From Triticum aestivum (taxonomy: Eukaryota > Streptophyta > Magnoliopsida > Poales > Poaceae), in contig NC_057797.1 in NCBI RefSeq assembly GCF_018294505.1, positions 123,447,116 to 123,511,115 of the forward strand: DNA of 64,000 nt, written 5' to 3'. Numbering within the stretch: position 1 is the first letter of the stretch; each line of letters begins with the position of its first letter. The position numbers were made by a program, and so were the translations under genes. Below, one piece after another: positions 24,742 to 35,588 of the stretch. Under the pieces are notes generated by a model. That model had not been told where the DNA came from, made no database searches, and was given only the letters and a program-made list of their open reading frames with translations.

Positions 24742-25185
24742 ATAACTCAACAGCCCGAAGAGTCAGCCCGAAAGCTTTGGAACAGGTTTCTTACTAAAAA
24801 GAACCAAATAGTCGACTATCCGGACGCTGAAGCCTTGGTAGCCTTTAAGCACAGCGTCCGAGATGAATGGCTTGCCAGGAACCTCGGCCAAGAAAAGACA
24901 AGAACAATGGAAGCATTGACAAGCCTCATGACCCGCTTTTGCGCGGGCGAGGACAGCTTGTTAGCCCGGTGCAGCACCAGGACCCAAGTACATCTGAAGT
25001 TAGAGATGGAAACGGGAAATCACGACGCAGCAAAAATAATAAGCGCCGGAATAAAGAAGACAGCCCGAAGAGAACAACGGTAAACGCCGGGTTCAGAAGA
25101 TCTCGGCCAGGTCAGCAAAAGCCGTCCTCTAAAGGCACCAGAGATGAATTGTCCAGCTTAAACAAAATTCTGGACCAAATATGTT
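24742..25185 (+). pseudogene. Fatima-like gag, C-terminal part
   Basis: Continues the gag capsid domain after the Angela insertion, with the first five bases duplicated. Motifs are RKLWNRFLTKKNQIVDYPD, then FKHSVRDEWLARNLG, typical of the capsid end in Ty3/gypsy gag. The frame shifts near 25080, after which a charged Lys/Arg-rich tail follows. One CCHC-like knuckle may lie at about 25225-25260, but I could not confirm the spacing. Coding resumes as the protease near 25465. Confidence 0.7.
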
Positions 25186-25464
25186 AGATCCATAGCACCC
25201 CCGATAAACCTGCAAATCATACCCATAGAGAATGTTGGGTCTTCAAGCAGTCCGGCAAGCTCAACGCTGAACATAAGGGGCAGGATACACCAAGCGAAGA
25301 CAAGGATGAGCCTCACAAGAAAAACACTGGGGAACAGAAGAAATTTCCACCAGAGGTCAAAACAGTAAACATGTTACACGTGATAAAGGGGAGAAGCAAA
25401 GCAGCACTCCCAGACAAACATGCCCAAGGGCCTATCACCGTGGAGTTCTGCCACAGCCGTCTCA

Positions 25465-25915
25465 ACCGATCACCTTCGACCATCAGGATTACTCAGCAAG
25501 TATCCGGAATGCAGGGTGGGCTGCCTTGGTATTAGATCCATTAATTGACGGATACCACTTCACACAAGTCCTGATGGACGGCGACAACATGTTAAACCTG
25601 ATATATCAGGACACAATCCGCAAAATGGTGATAGACCCAACGAAAATTTGCCACAACAACACTACCTTTAAAGGAGTAACGCCAGGGCCAGGGGCTCATT
25701 GCATGGGCTCCCTGCTACTAGAGGTTATATTCGGCTTCCCCGATAACTTCTGTAGCAAAAATTTAACCTTCCACATTGCTCCGTTCCAAAGTGGCTATCA
25801 AGCACTACTTGGATGCGAAGCTTTAGCTCGCTTTAATTCAATACCGCATTACGCTTCCCTCACACTTAAGATGCCTGGTCCACGTGGCATCATTACAGTA
25901 AATGGAAATATTTAG
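25465..25915 (+). pseudogene. Fatima-like retropepsin-type protease domain
   Basis: One continuous frame of about 150 codons ending in TAG. It contains the DHQDYSASIRNAGWAALVLD lead-in, the catalytic-loop region VLMDGDNMLNLIY (relatives have two small residues where this has DN), GYQALLGCEALARF, and LKMPGPRGIITV at the end. This matches the protease of Tat-like gypsy polyproteins, which would cut the Gag-Pol precursor. The polyprotein stops directly after it: no RT domain follows, so the element lacks the enzymes for reverse transcription and integration. Whether the loop is active cannot be told. Confidence 0.75.
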
Positions 25916-25917
25916 CG

Positions 25918-27139
25918 ATCCCTGCGCGCCGAAGAGAGTGCGGCTGCCTTGGCGGCCGCACACTAAAATGGCATCACCAACTAAAGCATTCGATAGGTCG
26001 TCAAGACCACGGACACGGTTAGACGAGTCCGGCGCAGCTATATGAAATTCATACAAGTTTGATGACCACACCCCTGTTACAAATACAAGGGGCTCAACGC
26101 GCGCAGACAAGTGGCAATTTTTACTCATCTTGAACTGTAGATGGTTTCTTTAAACCTACCTTTTTGCACGACAACTTTTCACCTAAGTTCCTCTCTTTTA
26201 CAGATGACAATCGTGCTACACCCGTCCAGGATACGACACAACGGAGACAGGTGCAGACATGCAGCAGGGACCCGTTCCAAGGATTCTTTTTAGATTAAGA
26301 CCCTGCGTCAACCTTTTTTTACTGTCTCTTGTTGATACACATCCCTCGGATTCTCAGTACAATTGAGAAGGAGGCTGACGTCTTGGCATGTGGCCACGTC
26401 AGAACAACGCACGTACCTGGACACTAGGGGCTTCTTACAAAGGGCACTGTTTAGGCCCGGTTTACACCATAAAGACCGAGTACCTTAGGGAGTGTTTGGC
26501 GTCGCGAGTTTGGCCTTATATGCATCAGCTCCGGATCATGTCTTGGGTCAAATGTTGGGTCTGCCCGGCTCCTGTGTTTTGCTGCCTTATGTTCCGCTCT
26601 ATCGGCGAAGGCAGCACCAGGAGAACTACTGCGGTTGTGCCTTGGTTCATCCGGACAAGCACCTCAGTAGAGAAAGCCGAAAACTGACTGTCATGATATA
26701 GCATGAGACTGGTCAACCACTCGATGACCTATCAGAATCCTAGAATTCCTCTGCCTTAACGAAGGGTCGTTTCCCAGCCAGGCATGTACGCACCCCGAAC
26801 TCGGGTGAGTGCGGTGCCACCAGGGGCTATATAGTAGCCCCACTGTCAAACTCCTATGGCTAAGTGAAAGTGTTAAAGCATTATAGTCCGGTTGCCTAGT
26901 TCGCTGCGCTCTCACCTCCTTAGTAGGACCAAGATGTTGGATTAAGTGTGAATACGCGTCTTCTGCGAACACCCCTGCATTATATGCGTGGGGGCTGAAG
27001 CTGACGACTGCAATCTTTTAGGTTATATACATGTATACATAAAATGGCCGCACAGGAGGCATCACAATACTTTTGGGAAAAAGTATAAATACATCCTTGA
27101 TAAAATTAATAAAACATTGTTTTTACAATAGGAATACAT
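25918..27139 (+). other. Fatima-like spacer between protease and antisense gene
   Basis: No recognisable domain. A sense frame at 26388-26687 has a counterpart in the other copy (minus strand 63670-63891) with mostly the same residues, but the surrounding DNA is equally conserved. I do not count this as evidence of a gene. The stretch corresponds to 63139-64000 in reverse. Confidence 0.55.
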
Positions 27140-30100
27140 GTCACTCAAACATAATATTCTTCGAGCACTGGGCCTCTATCAAACGAGCACCCTCAAGAAC
27201 TTCTTCAAAATAGTGCTCGGCAGCCACTCGGCCTATGGCCGAACCCTACGCCACAACAGTGGTAGCATCCATTTCCACCCAGTATGCTTTGACACGGGCA
27301 AGGGCCATTCACGAGCCTTCTATGCACGCCGACCTCTTCATTGCATTGATGCGCGACACAACACCAAGGAACTGCTGCACTAAGCTAAAATAGCTATTCG
27401 GCTTCGGTTTTTTCGGCCATAGATGATCTACGACGGACCTCATGGCAAGTCCGGACAATCTATTGAGTTCGGCCCATTCGGCAAGCTGATCAGTTAGCAG
27501 AAGCGGACGCTCTGGAACGTTAAACTGTGACCAGAATAGCTTGTCCTCTTCACAATCTGTTTGATCCCGGAAGTATTCGGCCGCATCGACAGCACTCGCC
27601 GTCAAATCCAGATATGCGTCTGCCGAAATCCACAACCGATCCAGAGGGGTGTACCGCGGATCTCTGAACTTCCTCCGCAGCAAAAAGGGCTTCCCAGCCA
27701 CAATATCATTGGCTTCACGCAGCTCCTCCTTCTTCGCTCTCATGGCAGAGCGGGTGTCTTTGGTCGCCATCATGGCCTTTTCGAGGTCCGTCGCCTTTGT
27801 TCGGTTTTCTTCTTCAAGGACCTGACAACGGTCGGCATTATCTTTTAACTCTATAGCCATCTTGGCCATTTTCTCTTTGCTCTCGCAATGCGCGGCCTTC
27901 TCGGCTCTTAACTCTTCGGCCACCTTCAAAGCAGCCGCATTACTACTCCTTGCTTGTTCTTTGGCTCGGGCAAGTTCCGCCCGAAGGGTCTCCGCGGTGG
28001 TAGCTCCATCTGTAGTCACATCATATTAAAGATACTGGCATCACACTGCTCTTACTATGTGACAGTCACCAGAAAATATCACTTACCCTGTGCCTCGTCA
28101 TGCCGCTTGTTAACAAGCTCGATTTCGGCATCCGCCGCACCCAGTTGCCGCTTTAATTCGGCAAACTCATGAGTCCGGCTAGCCACTGGAGCTTCCACCA
28201 CCTGCACATAAAGTCGGAATGGTTATTACCTAGGACTACGATCCTCTATTTGCCACCGTTCTCGGTGACAACCAGAGTCTCATGGGCTACTTTCTACACC
28301 GGGCACATCTAAAAATGTGCGGTACCATCACAAAGGTATATCATTTTACGTACCTCAAAGCCCGTTAGTAGACTCATAAAGGCGTCATGCAACCCTCTTT
28401 CGGCGGACGAAATCCTTTCCATCACCGTACCCATCAACGCACGGTGTTCTTCCGAGATGGTCGCTCACTTCAGCAGATCCCTTAGTACGTCCGACTGCAT
28501 ACCAGACGGCGCCGTACGCTGGGGACTTTGGGTGAATATGGGATTATCTTCTGGCCTCACCGGATCCGGAGAGGCCCTCCGTGACGACACTTCAAGGTCG
28601 CCTACTTCTTGAGCGGGGGAGTCCGGGGGAGGTGTTTCGCTCTCCATCATCTCCGGAAGAAGGTCCCCTGAAAATGAGCTCTGTTGAGAGGGGCTAAGAT
28701 CTGAACTGCAAGATAAACGCTTCGGTTATTTTCCTCGGAAGTAAGGTAGAGTATCTCTACTATTAAGTAAATTTTGATCACTTACGACTCGTTAGAGGGC
28801 TGATCCCTGCATGAACTTTGTGCGACAAAAGCACCCTCCGAGACGGGACCCTCTGGTGGAGTTTTCTTCTCCCATTTGGAAACCTTGGTTTCCGGATCAT
28901 CAGAGGTAGTCCTCTTCCTCCCCCGGGGCAAAGGAATGTCAGACTCCTTCTCTTGGCTATCCTCCCTCATGAAGGCGCTCGTTCCCTCGGTGGGAACAGA
29001 TAGTGGTGGAAGCCCGCTTTGGCCCTCTTTACTCCCCCCCTTCATCTTCCTTTGCGGGCACCAGGCAAGGTGCTGGCTCGAGCATCTTTTCCAGCACTGG
29101 ATTGTCCAAGCCTTCGGGAAGGGGGGCCGAACACCAGATCATCTTCTCCTTTGCTATCCAGTGCTGGTCAAAGAGCGATCTTTCAGGATGATGTCATGAT
29201 AACAGAAAGACGGTGTGTTCGGCTAGAGGTTTACTTACTTGGTCCGCGGTGCGGTTGCTGCTTAGGTCCACGTCCTCGGAGGTGTCCGGTCACTCTATCT
29301 GGGGTCCGAAGAATGACTTGTACATCTCCTCGTGTGCCAGGCCGAGGAAATTCTGAATAGCACGCGGTCCTTCTGGGTTGAATTCCCATAAACGGAGGGG
29401 CCGGCATTTGCAAGGCTGGACTTGACGAACCAGCATGACTTGCACTACCATAACCAAACTAAAATCTCCCTCGAAGAGATCCCGGATGCGGCTCTGCAGT
29501 ATGGGCACATCCTTGGCTAGACCCCAGCTCAGCCCCCTGCCAATCCATGACATCAGTTGTGGCGGTGGGCCCAAGCGAAAGGCAGGGGGAGCTACCCACT
29601 TGGCACTTCGGGGAGCGGTGATGTAGAACCACTCCCTTTGCCATAATCCGGATGTTGGGAATCGTAGCAGAAATTTAAAATTTTCTACGCATCACCAAGA
29701 TCAATTTATGGAGTAATCTAGCAACGAGGGGAAGGAGAGTGCATCTACATACCCTTGTAGATCGCTAAGCGGAAGCGTTGCAAGAACGCGGATGAAGGAG
29801 TCGTACTCGTAGCGATTCAGATCGCGGTTGATTCCGATCTAAGCGCCGAACCACGGTGCCTCCGCGTTCAACACACGTGCAGCCCAGTGACGTCTCCTAC
29901 GCCTTGATCCAGCAAGGGGAGAAGGAGAGGTTGGGGAAGACTCCATCCAGCAGCAGCACGACGGCGTGGTGGTGAAGGAGGAGCGTGGCAATCCTAAAGG
30001 GCTTCGCCAAGCACCGCGGGAGAGGAGGAGGACTTGGGAGAGGGGGAGGGCTGCGCCAGAACTTGGCTGCGGCTGCCCTCCCACCCCCGCATATATATAG

Positions 30101-31848
30101 GGGCAAGAGAGAGGGGGGCCGCCCCCCTCAGATCCAATCTGAGGAGGGGGCGGCGGCCAAGGAGGGTTGCCTTGCCCCCCAAGGCAAGGGGGCGCCCCTC
30201 CTTTAGGGTTCCCCAAACCCTAGGTGCATGGGCCCTAGGGGGGAGGCGCCCAGCCCACTAAGGGGCTGGTCCTTCTCCACACACATCCCATAGGGCCCTC
30301 CGGGGCAGGTGGACCCTCCTGGTGGACCCCCGGAACCCCTCCGGTGGTCCCGGTACAATACCGGTAACCCCCGAATTATTCCGGTGACCATATGATGACT
30401 TCCCATATATAAATCTTTACCTCCGAACCATTCCGGAACTCCTCGTGACGTCCGGGATCTCATCCTAGACTCCGAATAACATTCAGTAACCATGTACATG
30501 TATTCCCTATAACCCTAGTGTCATCGAACCTTAAGTGTGTAGACCCTACGGGCTCGGGAGTCATGCAAACATGGCCGAGACAACTCTCCGGTCAATGACC
30601 AACAGCGGGATCTGGATACCCATGTTGCCTCCCACATGCTCCACGATGATCTCATCGGATGAACCATGATGTCAAGGATTCAATCAATCCCGTATACAAT
30701 TCCCTTTGTCTATCAGTACAATACTTGCCCGAGATTCGATCGTCGGTATCCCGATACCTTGTTCAATCTCGTTACTGGCAAGTCTCTTTACTCGTTCCGT
30801 AACACATCATACCATGATCAACTCCTTGGTCACATTGTGCACATTATGATGATGTCCTACCGAGTGGGCCTAGAGATACCTCTCCGTTACACGGAGTGAC
30901 AAATCCCAGTCTCGATTCGTGCCAACCCAATAGACACTTTCGGAGATACCTGTAGTGAACCTTTATAGCCACCCAGTTACGTTGTGACATTTGGTACACC
31001 CAAAGCACTCCTACGGTATCCGGGAGTTGCACAATCTCATGGTCTAAGGAAATGATACTTGACATTAGAAAAGCTTTAGCATACGAACTACATGATCTTT
31101 GTGCTAGGCTTAGGATTGGGTCTCGTCCATCACATCATTCTCCTAATGATGTGATCTTGTTATCAACGACATCCAATGTCCATGGTCAGGAAACCGTAAC
31201 CATCTATTGATCAACGAGCTAGTCAACTAGAGGCTTACTAGGGACATGGTCTTGTCTATGTATCCACACATGTATCTGAGTTTCCTATCAATACAATTCT
31301 AGCATGGATAATAAACGATTATCATGAACAATGAAATATGATATAATAATAACTAATTTATTATTGCCTCTAGGGCATATTTCCAACACCGCACACCTTT
31401 GGAAAGGAACCTTTTGGCCATGGAGCTCCAGCAATCTTGCTTATTAATGCACCTCCGCACGCTGCATATTGCCCCTCGACCGTCTTCGGCTTCACATCAA
31501 AGGTCTTGAGCCACAGACCAAAGTGAGGGGTAATACAGAGGGAGGCCTCACATATGACAATAAATGCCGAGATGTGAAGAAAGGAATCCGGGGCTAGATC
31601 GTGGAAATCAAGCCCATAATAGAACATCAAACCCCTTACGAAGTGATCCAGAGTGAGGCCTAGTCCTCGGAGGAAGTGGGAGATGAACACGACGTCCTTG
31701 TTGGGTTCGGGAGAAGGGACGACCTGCCCTTGGGCAGGCAGCCGATGCGAGACTTCGGCGGTCAAGTATCTTGCCTCCCTCACTTCTTGATATCCTCTTC
31801 CATGATGGAGGAGGGCATCCACCTGCCCTGGAGGCTGGATCTGGACAT
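27140..31848 (-). pseudogene. antisense gene of the Fatima-like element (left copy): multi-exon PF04195-like protein
   Basis: Minus-strand gene, opposite to gag. ATG at 31848, about 100 bp downstream of a TATA box (31951-31960). Predicted exons: 31848-29239 (interrupted by a solo LTR at 29653-31388), 29163-28786, 28705-28354, 28201-28087 and 28009-27140, all with GT-AG borders shared with the right copy. Exon 1 carries the conserved block FISHFLRGLGLTLDHFVRG to HFGLWLKTF, as in plant 'putative gypsy type transposon' proteins, then LSWGLAKDVPILQSR. The middle exons are acidic and Lys-rich. The last exon forms a heptad-rich coiled coil (ARAKEQARSSNAAALKVAEE and on), then a globular end (DPRYTPLDRLW ... 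SYFSLVQQFLGVV). Broken by a 1-nt deletion near 31790, the LTR insertion, a TGA near 28466 and a TGA at 27309. Function unknown. Confidence 0.72.
29653..31388 (-). repeat. solo Angela/BARE/WIS LTR
   Basis: 1736 bp, same orientation and sequence family as the LTRs of the Angela element, with no internal sequence attached. Flanks are CCGGA (29648-29652) and CCGCA (31389-31393), a 5-bp target duplication with one change. The uninterrupted site survives in the other copy near 60768, which confirms a clean insertion. Solo LTRs arise by recombination between the two LTRs of an inserted element. Confidence 0.95.
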
Positions 31849-31950
31849 GATTGAAGGTCTGAAGCACCTGACCTGGGCTTTGGGTGTTGGAACTCGAGGC
31901 GGGGGAAGGATTTGATTGAGCACGGGAGGAAAAAAGTAAAAACCTTAACC

Positions 31951-31960
31951 CTTTATAAAG
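31951..31960 (-). promoter_or_regulatory. TATA box of the antisense gene, left copy
   Basis: CTTTATAAAG, about 103 bp upstream of the ATG at 31848. The same motif at nearly the same distance is present in the right copy (60195-60204). Confidence 0.55.
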
Positions 31961-32371
31961 AGGGTGAATATCAAGCGTCCTCCTCGTGGCCGTTTGGGAC
32001 TTGCCTAAAATCTAGGAGTCCTAGGCGCGGTTGGGTTACCCACGCCCATATTGATGAGAATCCCGTAATAAGGGGGACACGATCTCTGCTTTGACAAGAC
32101 GTGTCAAAAAACTGCCTCGTGTTATGTGCGGAGCTAGTTAAAGGAAATGGTTTGAATAATCGGCGGGCCATGGCATAGTGTCATGTTGCCAAAACAAGTC
32201 AGCAGATTAGATATGTGGAAATATTATTCTCTCTACGGTGGTATGTGGAATTTATTTTGCAGGGTCGGACACTATCCTGGTATTCAAACTCTTCTACGAT
32301 GCGTTCGGAGGAGGAACCCGCCTTGCAATGCCGAAGACAACACTGCGTGCCGGACTCATTGTCATTGAAGC

Positions 32372-32387
32372 CTGGTTCAGGGGCTAC
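32372..32387 (+). other. purine tract before Fatima-like 3' LTR
   Basis: TGGTTCAGGGGCTAC abuts the LTR. The same sequence precedes the LTR at 33076 and, reversed, follows the LTR ending at 59765. Confidence 0.6.
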
Positions 32388-32861
32388 CGAGGGAGTCCTG
32401 GATTAGGGGGTCTCCGGACAGCCGGACTATATCCTTTGGCCGGACTGTTGGACTATGAAGATACAAGATTGAAGACTTCGTCCTGTGTCCGGATAGGACT
32501 CTACTTGGCGTGGAAGGCAAGCTAGGCAGTACGGATATGGATATCTCGTCCTTTGTAACCGACCTTGTGTAACCCTAGCCCCCTCCAGTGTCTATATAAA
32601 CCGGAGGGTTTTGGTCCGTAGGACAACAGACAATCATACCATAGGCTAGCTTCTAGGGTTTAGCCTCTCTGATCTTGTGGTAGATCAACTCTTGTAATAC
32701 TCATATCATCAAGAATAAATCAAGCAGGACGTAGGGTTTTACCTCCATCAAGAGGGCCCGAACCTGGGTAAAACATCGTGTCCCCTGCCTCCTGTTACCA
32801 TCCGCCTTAGACGCACAGTTTGGGACCCCCTACCTGAGATCCACCGGTTTTGACACCGACA
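32388..32861 (+). repeat. Fatima-like 3' LTR, 474 bp
   Basis: Starts CGAGGGAGTCC (expected TGAGGG) and ends CACCGACA. A TATA box (GTCTATATAAACC) lies near 32592. It differs from the LTR at 59292-59765 (same length, opposite strand) at only about nine to ten positions by eye, and is less similar to 33076-33549. Confidence 0.9.
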
Positions 32862-32886
32862 ACCGGCCTCGACACTTTTGTTGATA
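32862..32886 (+). other. 25-bp copia integrase sliver
   Basis: ACCGGCCTCGACACTTTT plus the next bases equals, with one mismatch, the Sirevirus pol sequence on the minus strand at 59267-59291. There it likewise lies directly against a Fatima-like LTR end. It is sandwiched between two Fatima-like fragments here. Confidence 0.8.
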
Positions 32887-33549
32887 AGATGTGTCAAGAT
32901 TTGTGGAAATATTATTCTCTCTACGGTGGTATGTGGAACTTATTTTGTAGGGTCAGACACTATCCTTGTATTCAAATTTTTCCGTGGTGTATTCGGAGGA
33001 GGAACCCGCCTTGCAATGCCGAAGACAATACTGTGCGCCGGACTCATCGTCATTGAAGCCTGGTTCAGGGGCTACTAAGGGAGTCCTGGATTAGGGGGTC
33101 TCCGGACACCCGGACTATATCCTTTGGCCGGACTGTTAGACTATGAAGATACAAGATTGAAGACTTTGTCTCGTGTCCGGATGGGACTCTACTTGGTGTG
33201 GAAGGCAAGCTAGGCAATACAGATATGTATATCTCCTCCTTTGTAATCGACCTTGTGTAACCCTAGCCCTTTCCGGTGTCTATATAAACCAGGGGGTTTT
33301 GGTCCGTAGGACAACATACAATCATACCATAGGCTAGCTTCTAGGGTTTAGCCTCTCTGATCTCGTGGTAGATCCACTCTTGTAATACTCATATCATCAA
33401 GAATAAATCAAGCAGGACATAGGGTTTTACCTCCATCAAGAGGGCCCGAACCTGGGTAAAACATTGTGTTGCCTGCCTCCTATTACCATCTGCCTTAGAC
33501 GCACAGTTCGGGACCCCCTACCCGAGATCCGCCGGTTTTGACACCGATA
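32887..33549 (+). mobile_element. second Fatima-like 3' end (189 bp internal plus 474-bp LTR)
   Basis: Repeats the last 190 bp of the internal region (compare 32205-32387) and a full LTR, 33076-33549. The LTR has mutated ends (TAAGGG at the start, CCGATA at the end) and more private changes than the LTR at 32388. The rest of this copy is missing, so it is a deletion remnant. The exact left boundary near 32887 is uncertain. Confidence 0.8.
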
Positions 33550-34300
33550 GGGATAAAGAGGACTTGATGCTTTAATGCTATGGTTGGGTTTTACTTTAAT
33601 GATCTTTAGTAGTTGCGGATGCTTGCTAGAGTTCCAATCATAAGTGCATATGATCCAAGTAGAGAAAGTATGTTAGCTTATGCCTCTCCCTCATATAAAA
33701 TTGCAATAATGATTACCGGTCTAGTTATCGATTGCCTAGGGACAAATAACTTTGTCGTAACAAAAAGCTCTTTTCTAAAACTAACTTAGTTGTGTCTTTG
33801 CCTAAACAGCCCCTACTTTTTATTTACGTAATCTTTATTATCTTGCAAACCTATCCAACAACACCTACAAAGTACTCCCTCCGGTCCTTTTTACTCTGCA
33901 CATTGGATTTGCCGAAAGTCAAACTTTGCAAAGTTTGACCAAATTTATATTAGAAATTATTAACATATATAATATCTAATAAATATAATATGAAAATATA
34001 TTCCAAGATGAATGTAATGATATTGGTGTTGTTATGTGAATGTCTAATTTTTATATAAACTAGGTCAAAGTTGGATGAGATTGACTTCGGACAAACCTAA
34101 TATGCAGAGTAAAAAGGAACGAAGGGAGTACTTCTAGTTTCATACTTGTTCTAGGTAAATCGAACATCAAGCGCGCGTAGAGTTGTATCGGTGGTCGATA
34201 GAACTTGAGGGAATATTTGTTCTGCCTTTAGCTCCTCGTTCGGTTCGACACTCTTACTTATCGAAAACTGTTGCGATCCCCTATACTTGTGGGTTATCAG
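33550..34300 (+). repeat. LTR remnant (Athila-lineage type) hosting a MITE
   Basis: About 500 bp of LTR sequence apart from the MITE, ending CTTGTGGGTTATCA. I recognise this as the 3' end of an abundant Triticeae gypsy LTR. It lacks its 5' part and is not followed by a primer-binding site; another LTR type starts at 34301. No gene. Confidence 0.6.
33875..34128. mobile_element. Stowaway-type MITE, 254 bp
   Basis: Terminal inverted repeats start CTCCCTCCGGTCCTTTTTAC and end with the imperfect reverse complement (GTAAAAAGGAACGAAGGGAG). The insert is AT-rich and flanked by the TA duplication (33873-33874, 34129-34130) typical of Tc1/mariner-type MITEs. No coding sequence. Confidence 0.92.
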
Positions 34301-35550
34301 GGGGCAGGCGCCCCCCCACCCTCATGGCTCCTCTGGCCGACTTCTTTCGCCTATATATACTCATATACCCCGAAAACATCTGAGAGTACCACAGAACCCT
34401 ATTTCCACCGCCGCAACCTTCTGTACCTGTGAGATCCCATCTTGGGGCCTTTTCCGGCGCTCCGCCGGAGGGGGAATCGATCATGGAGGGATTCTACATC
34501 AACACCATGGCCCCTCCGATGATGTGTGAGTAGTTTACCACAGACCTTCAGGTCCATAGTTATTAGCTAGATGGATTCTTCTCTCTCTTTGGATCTCAAT
34601 ACAAAGTTCTCCTCGATCTTCTTGGAGATATATTTGATGTAATTCTTTTTGCGGTGTGTTTGTCGGGATCCGATGTATTGTGGGTTTATGATCAAGATTA
34701 TCTATGAACAATATTTGGTTCTTCTCTGAATTCTTTTATGTATGATTTGTTATCGTTGCAAGTCTCTTTGAATTATCAGTTTGGTTTGGCCTACTAGATT
34801 GATCTTTCTTGCAATGGGAGAAGTGCTTAGGTTTGGGTTCAATCTTGCGGTGTCCTTTCCTAGTGACAGTAGGGGCAGCAAGGCACGTATTGTATTGTTG
34901 CCATCGAGGATAAAAAGATGGTTTTATATCATATTGCTTGAGTTTATCCCTCTACATCATGTCATCTTGCCTAATGCGTTACTCTGTTCTTATGAACTTA
35001 ATACTCTAGATGCATGCTGGATAGCGGTCGATGTGTGGAGTAATAGTAGTAGATGCAAAATCTTTTCGGTCTACTTGTCGCGGACGTGATGCCTATATAC
35101 ATGATCATGCCTAGATATTCTCATAATTATGCACTTTTCTATCAATTGCTCGACAGTAATTTGTTCACCCACCGTAATACTTATGCTATTTTGAGAGAAG
35201 CCACTAGTGAAACCTATGGCCCCCGGATCTATTTTCTATCATATAAGTTTTCAATCTATTTTACTTTGCAATCTTTACTTTCAATCGATATCATAAAAAT
35301 ACCAAAAATATTTATCTTATTATCTCTATCAGATCTCACTGTTGCAAGTGGCCGTGAAGGGATTGACAACCCCTTTATCGCGCTGGTTGCAAGGTTCTTA
35401 TTTGTTTGTGTAGGTGCTAGGTGACTTGCGTGTAGTCTCCCACTGGATTGATACCTTAGTTCTCAAAAACTAAGGGAAATGCTTACGCTACTTTGCTGCA
35501 TCACCCTTTCCTCTTCAAGGGAAAACCAACGCAGTGCTCAAGAGGTAGCA
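34301..35550 (+). repeat. Athila-lineage 5' LTR (5' end missing or unclear)
   Basis: Carries a TATA box (CCTATATATACTC, near 34350) and a GC-rich leader, and ends AGAGGTAGCA at 35550, eleven bases before the primer-binding site. The last 290 bp recur at 45960-46242. The frames of 60-120 codons in it are not genes. Confidence 0.75.
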
Positions 35551-35561
35551 AGAAAGATTTC

Positions 35562-35579
35562 TGGCGCCGTTGCCGGGGA
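35562..35579 (+). other. primer-binding site, tRNA-Asp type
   Basis: TGGCGCCGTTGCCGGGGA, characteristic of Athila-lineage gypsy elements. Confidence 0.85.
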
Positions 35580-35583
35580 GATC

Positions 35584-35588
35584 TACAC
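35584..35588. other. target-site duplication of G2, left copy (TACAC)
   Basis: Pairs with TACGC at 44104-44108. The single difference is G to A, as expected from decay of a methylated CpG. Confidence 0.8.

Larger units (their letters stand above)
15201..32861 (+). mobile_element. Fatima-like gypsy, plus strand, lacking RT and integrase; 5' end outside window
   Basis: Order on the plus strand: gag (15201-16205, resuming 24742-25185), a retropepsin-like domain (about 25465-25915), a non-coding stretch, a large antisense gene (27140-31848), the purine tract and a 474-bp 3' LTR (32388-32861). No RT, RNase H or integrase appears after the protease. The copy at 59292-64000 has the same antisense gene and LTR. 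LTR sequence and length fit my memory of the wheat Fatima group, which belongs with Tat-like elements. Three insertions interrupt it: G1 with the LARD, Angela, and a solo Angela LTR. Confidence 0.75.

Noticed and set aside
26388..26687. Small conserved sense frame in the Fatima-like spacer, also at 63670-63891
   Set aside because: Flanking non-coding DNA is equally conserved between the two copies, so conservation does not imply coding.
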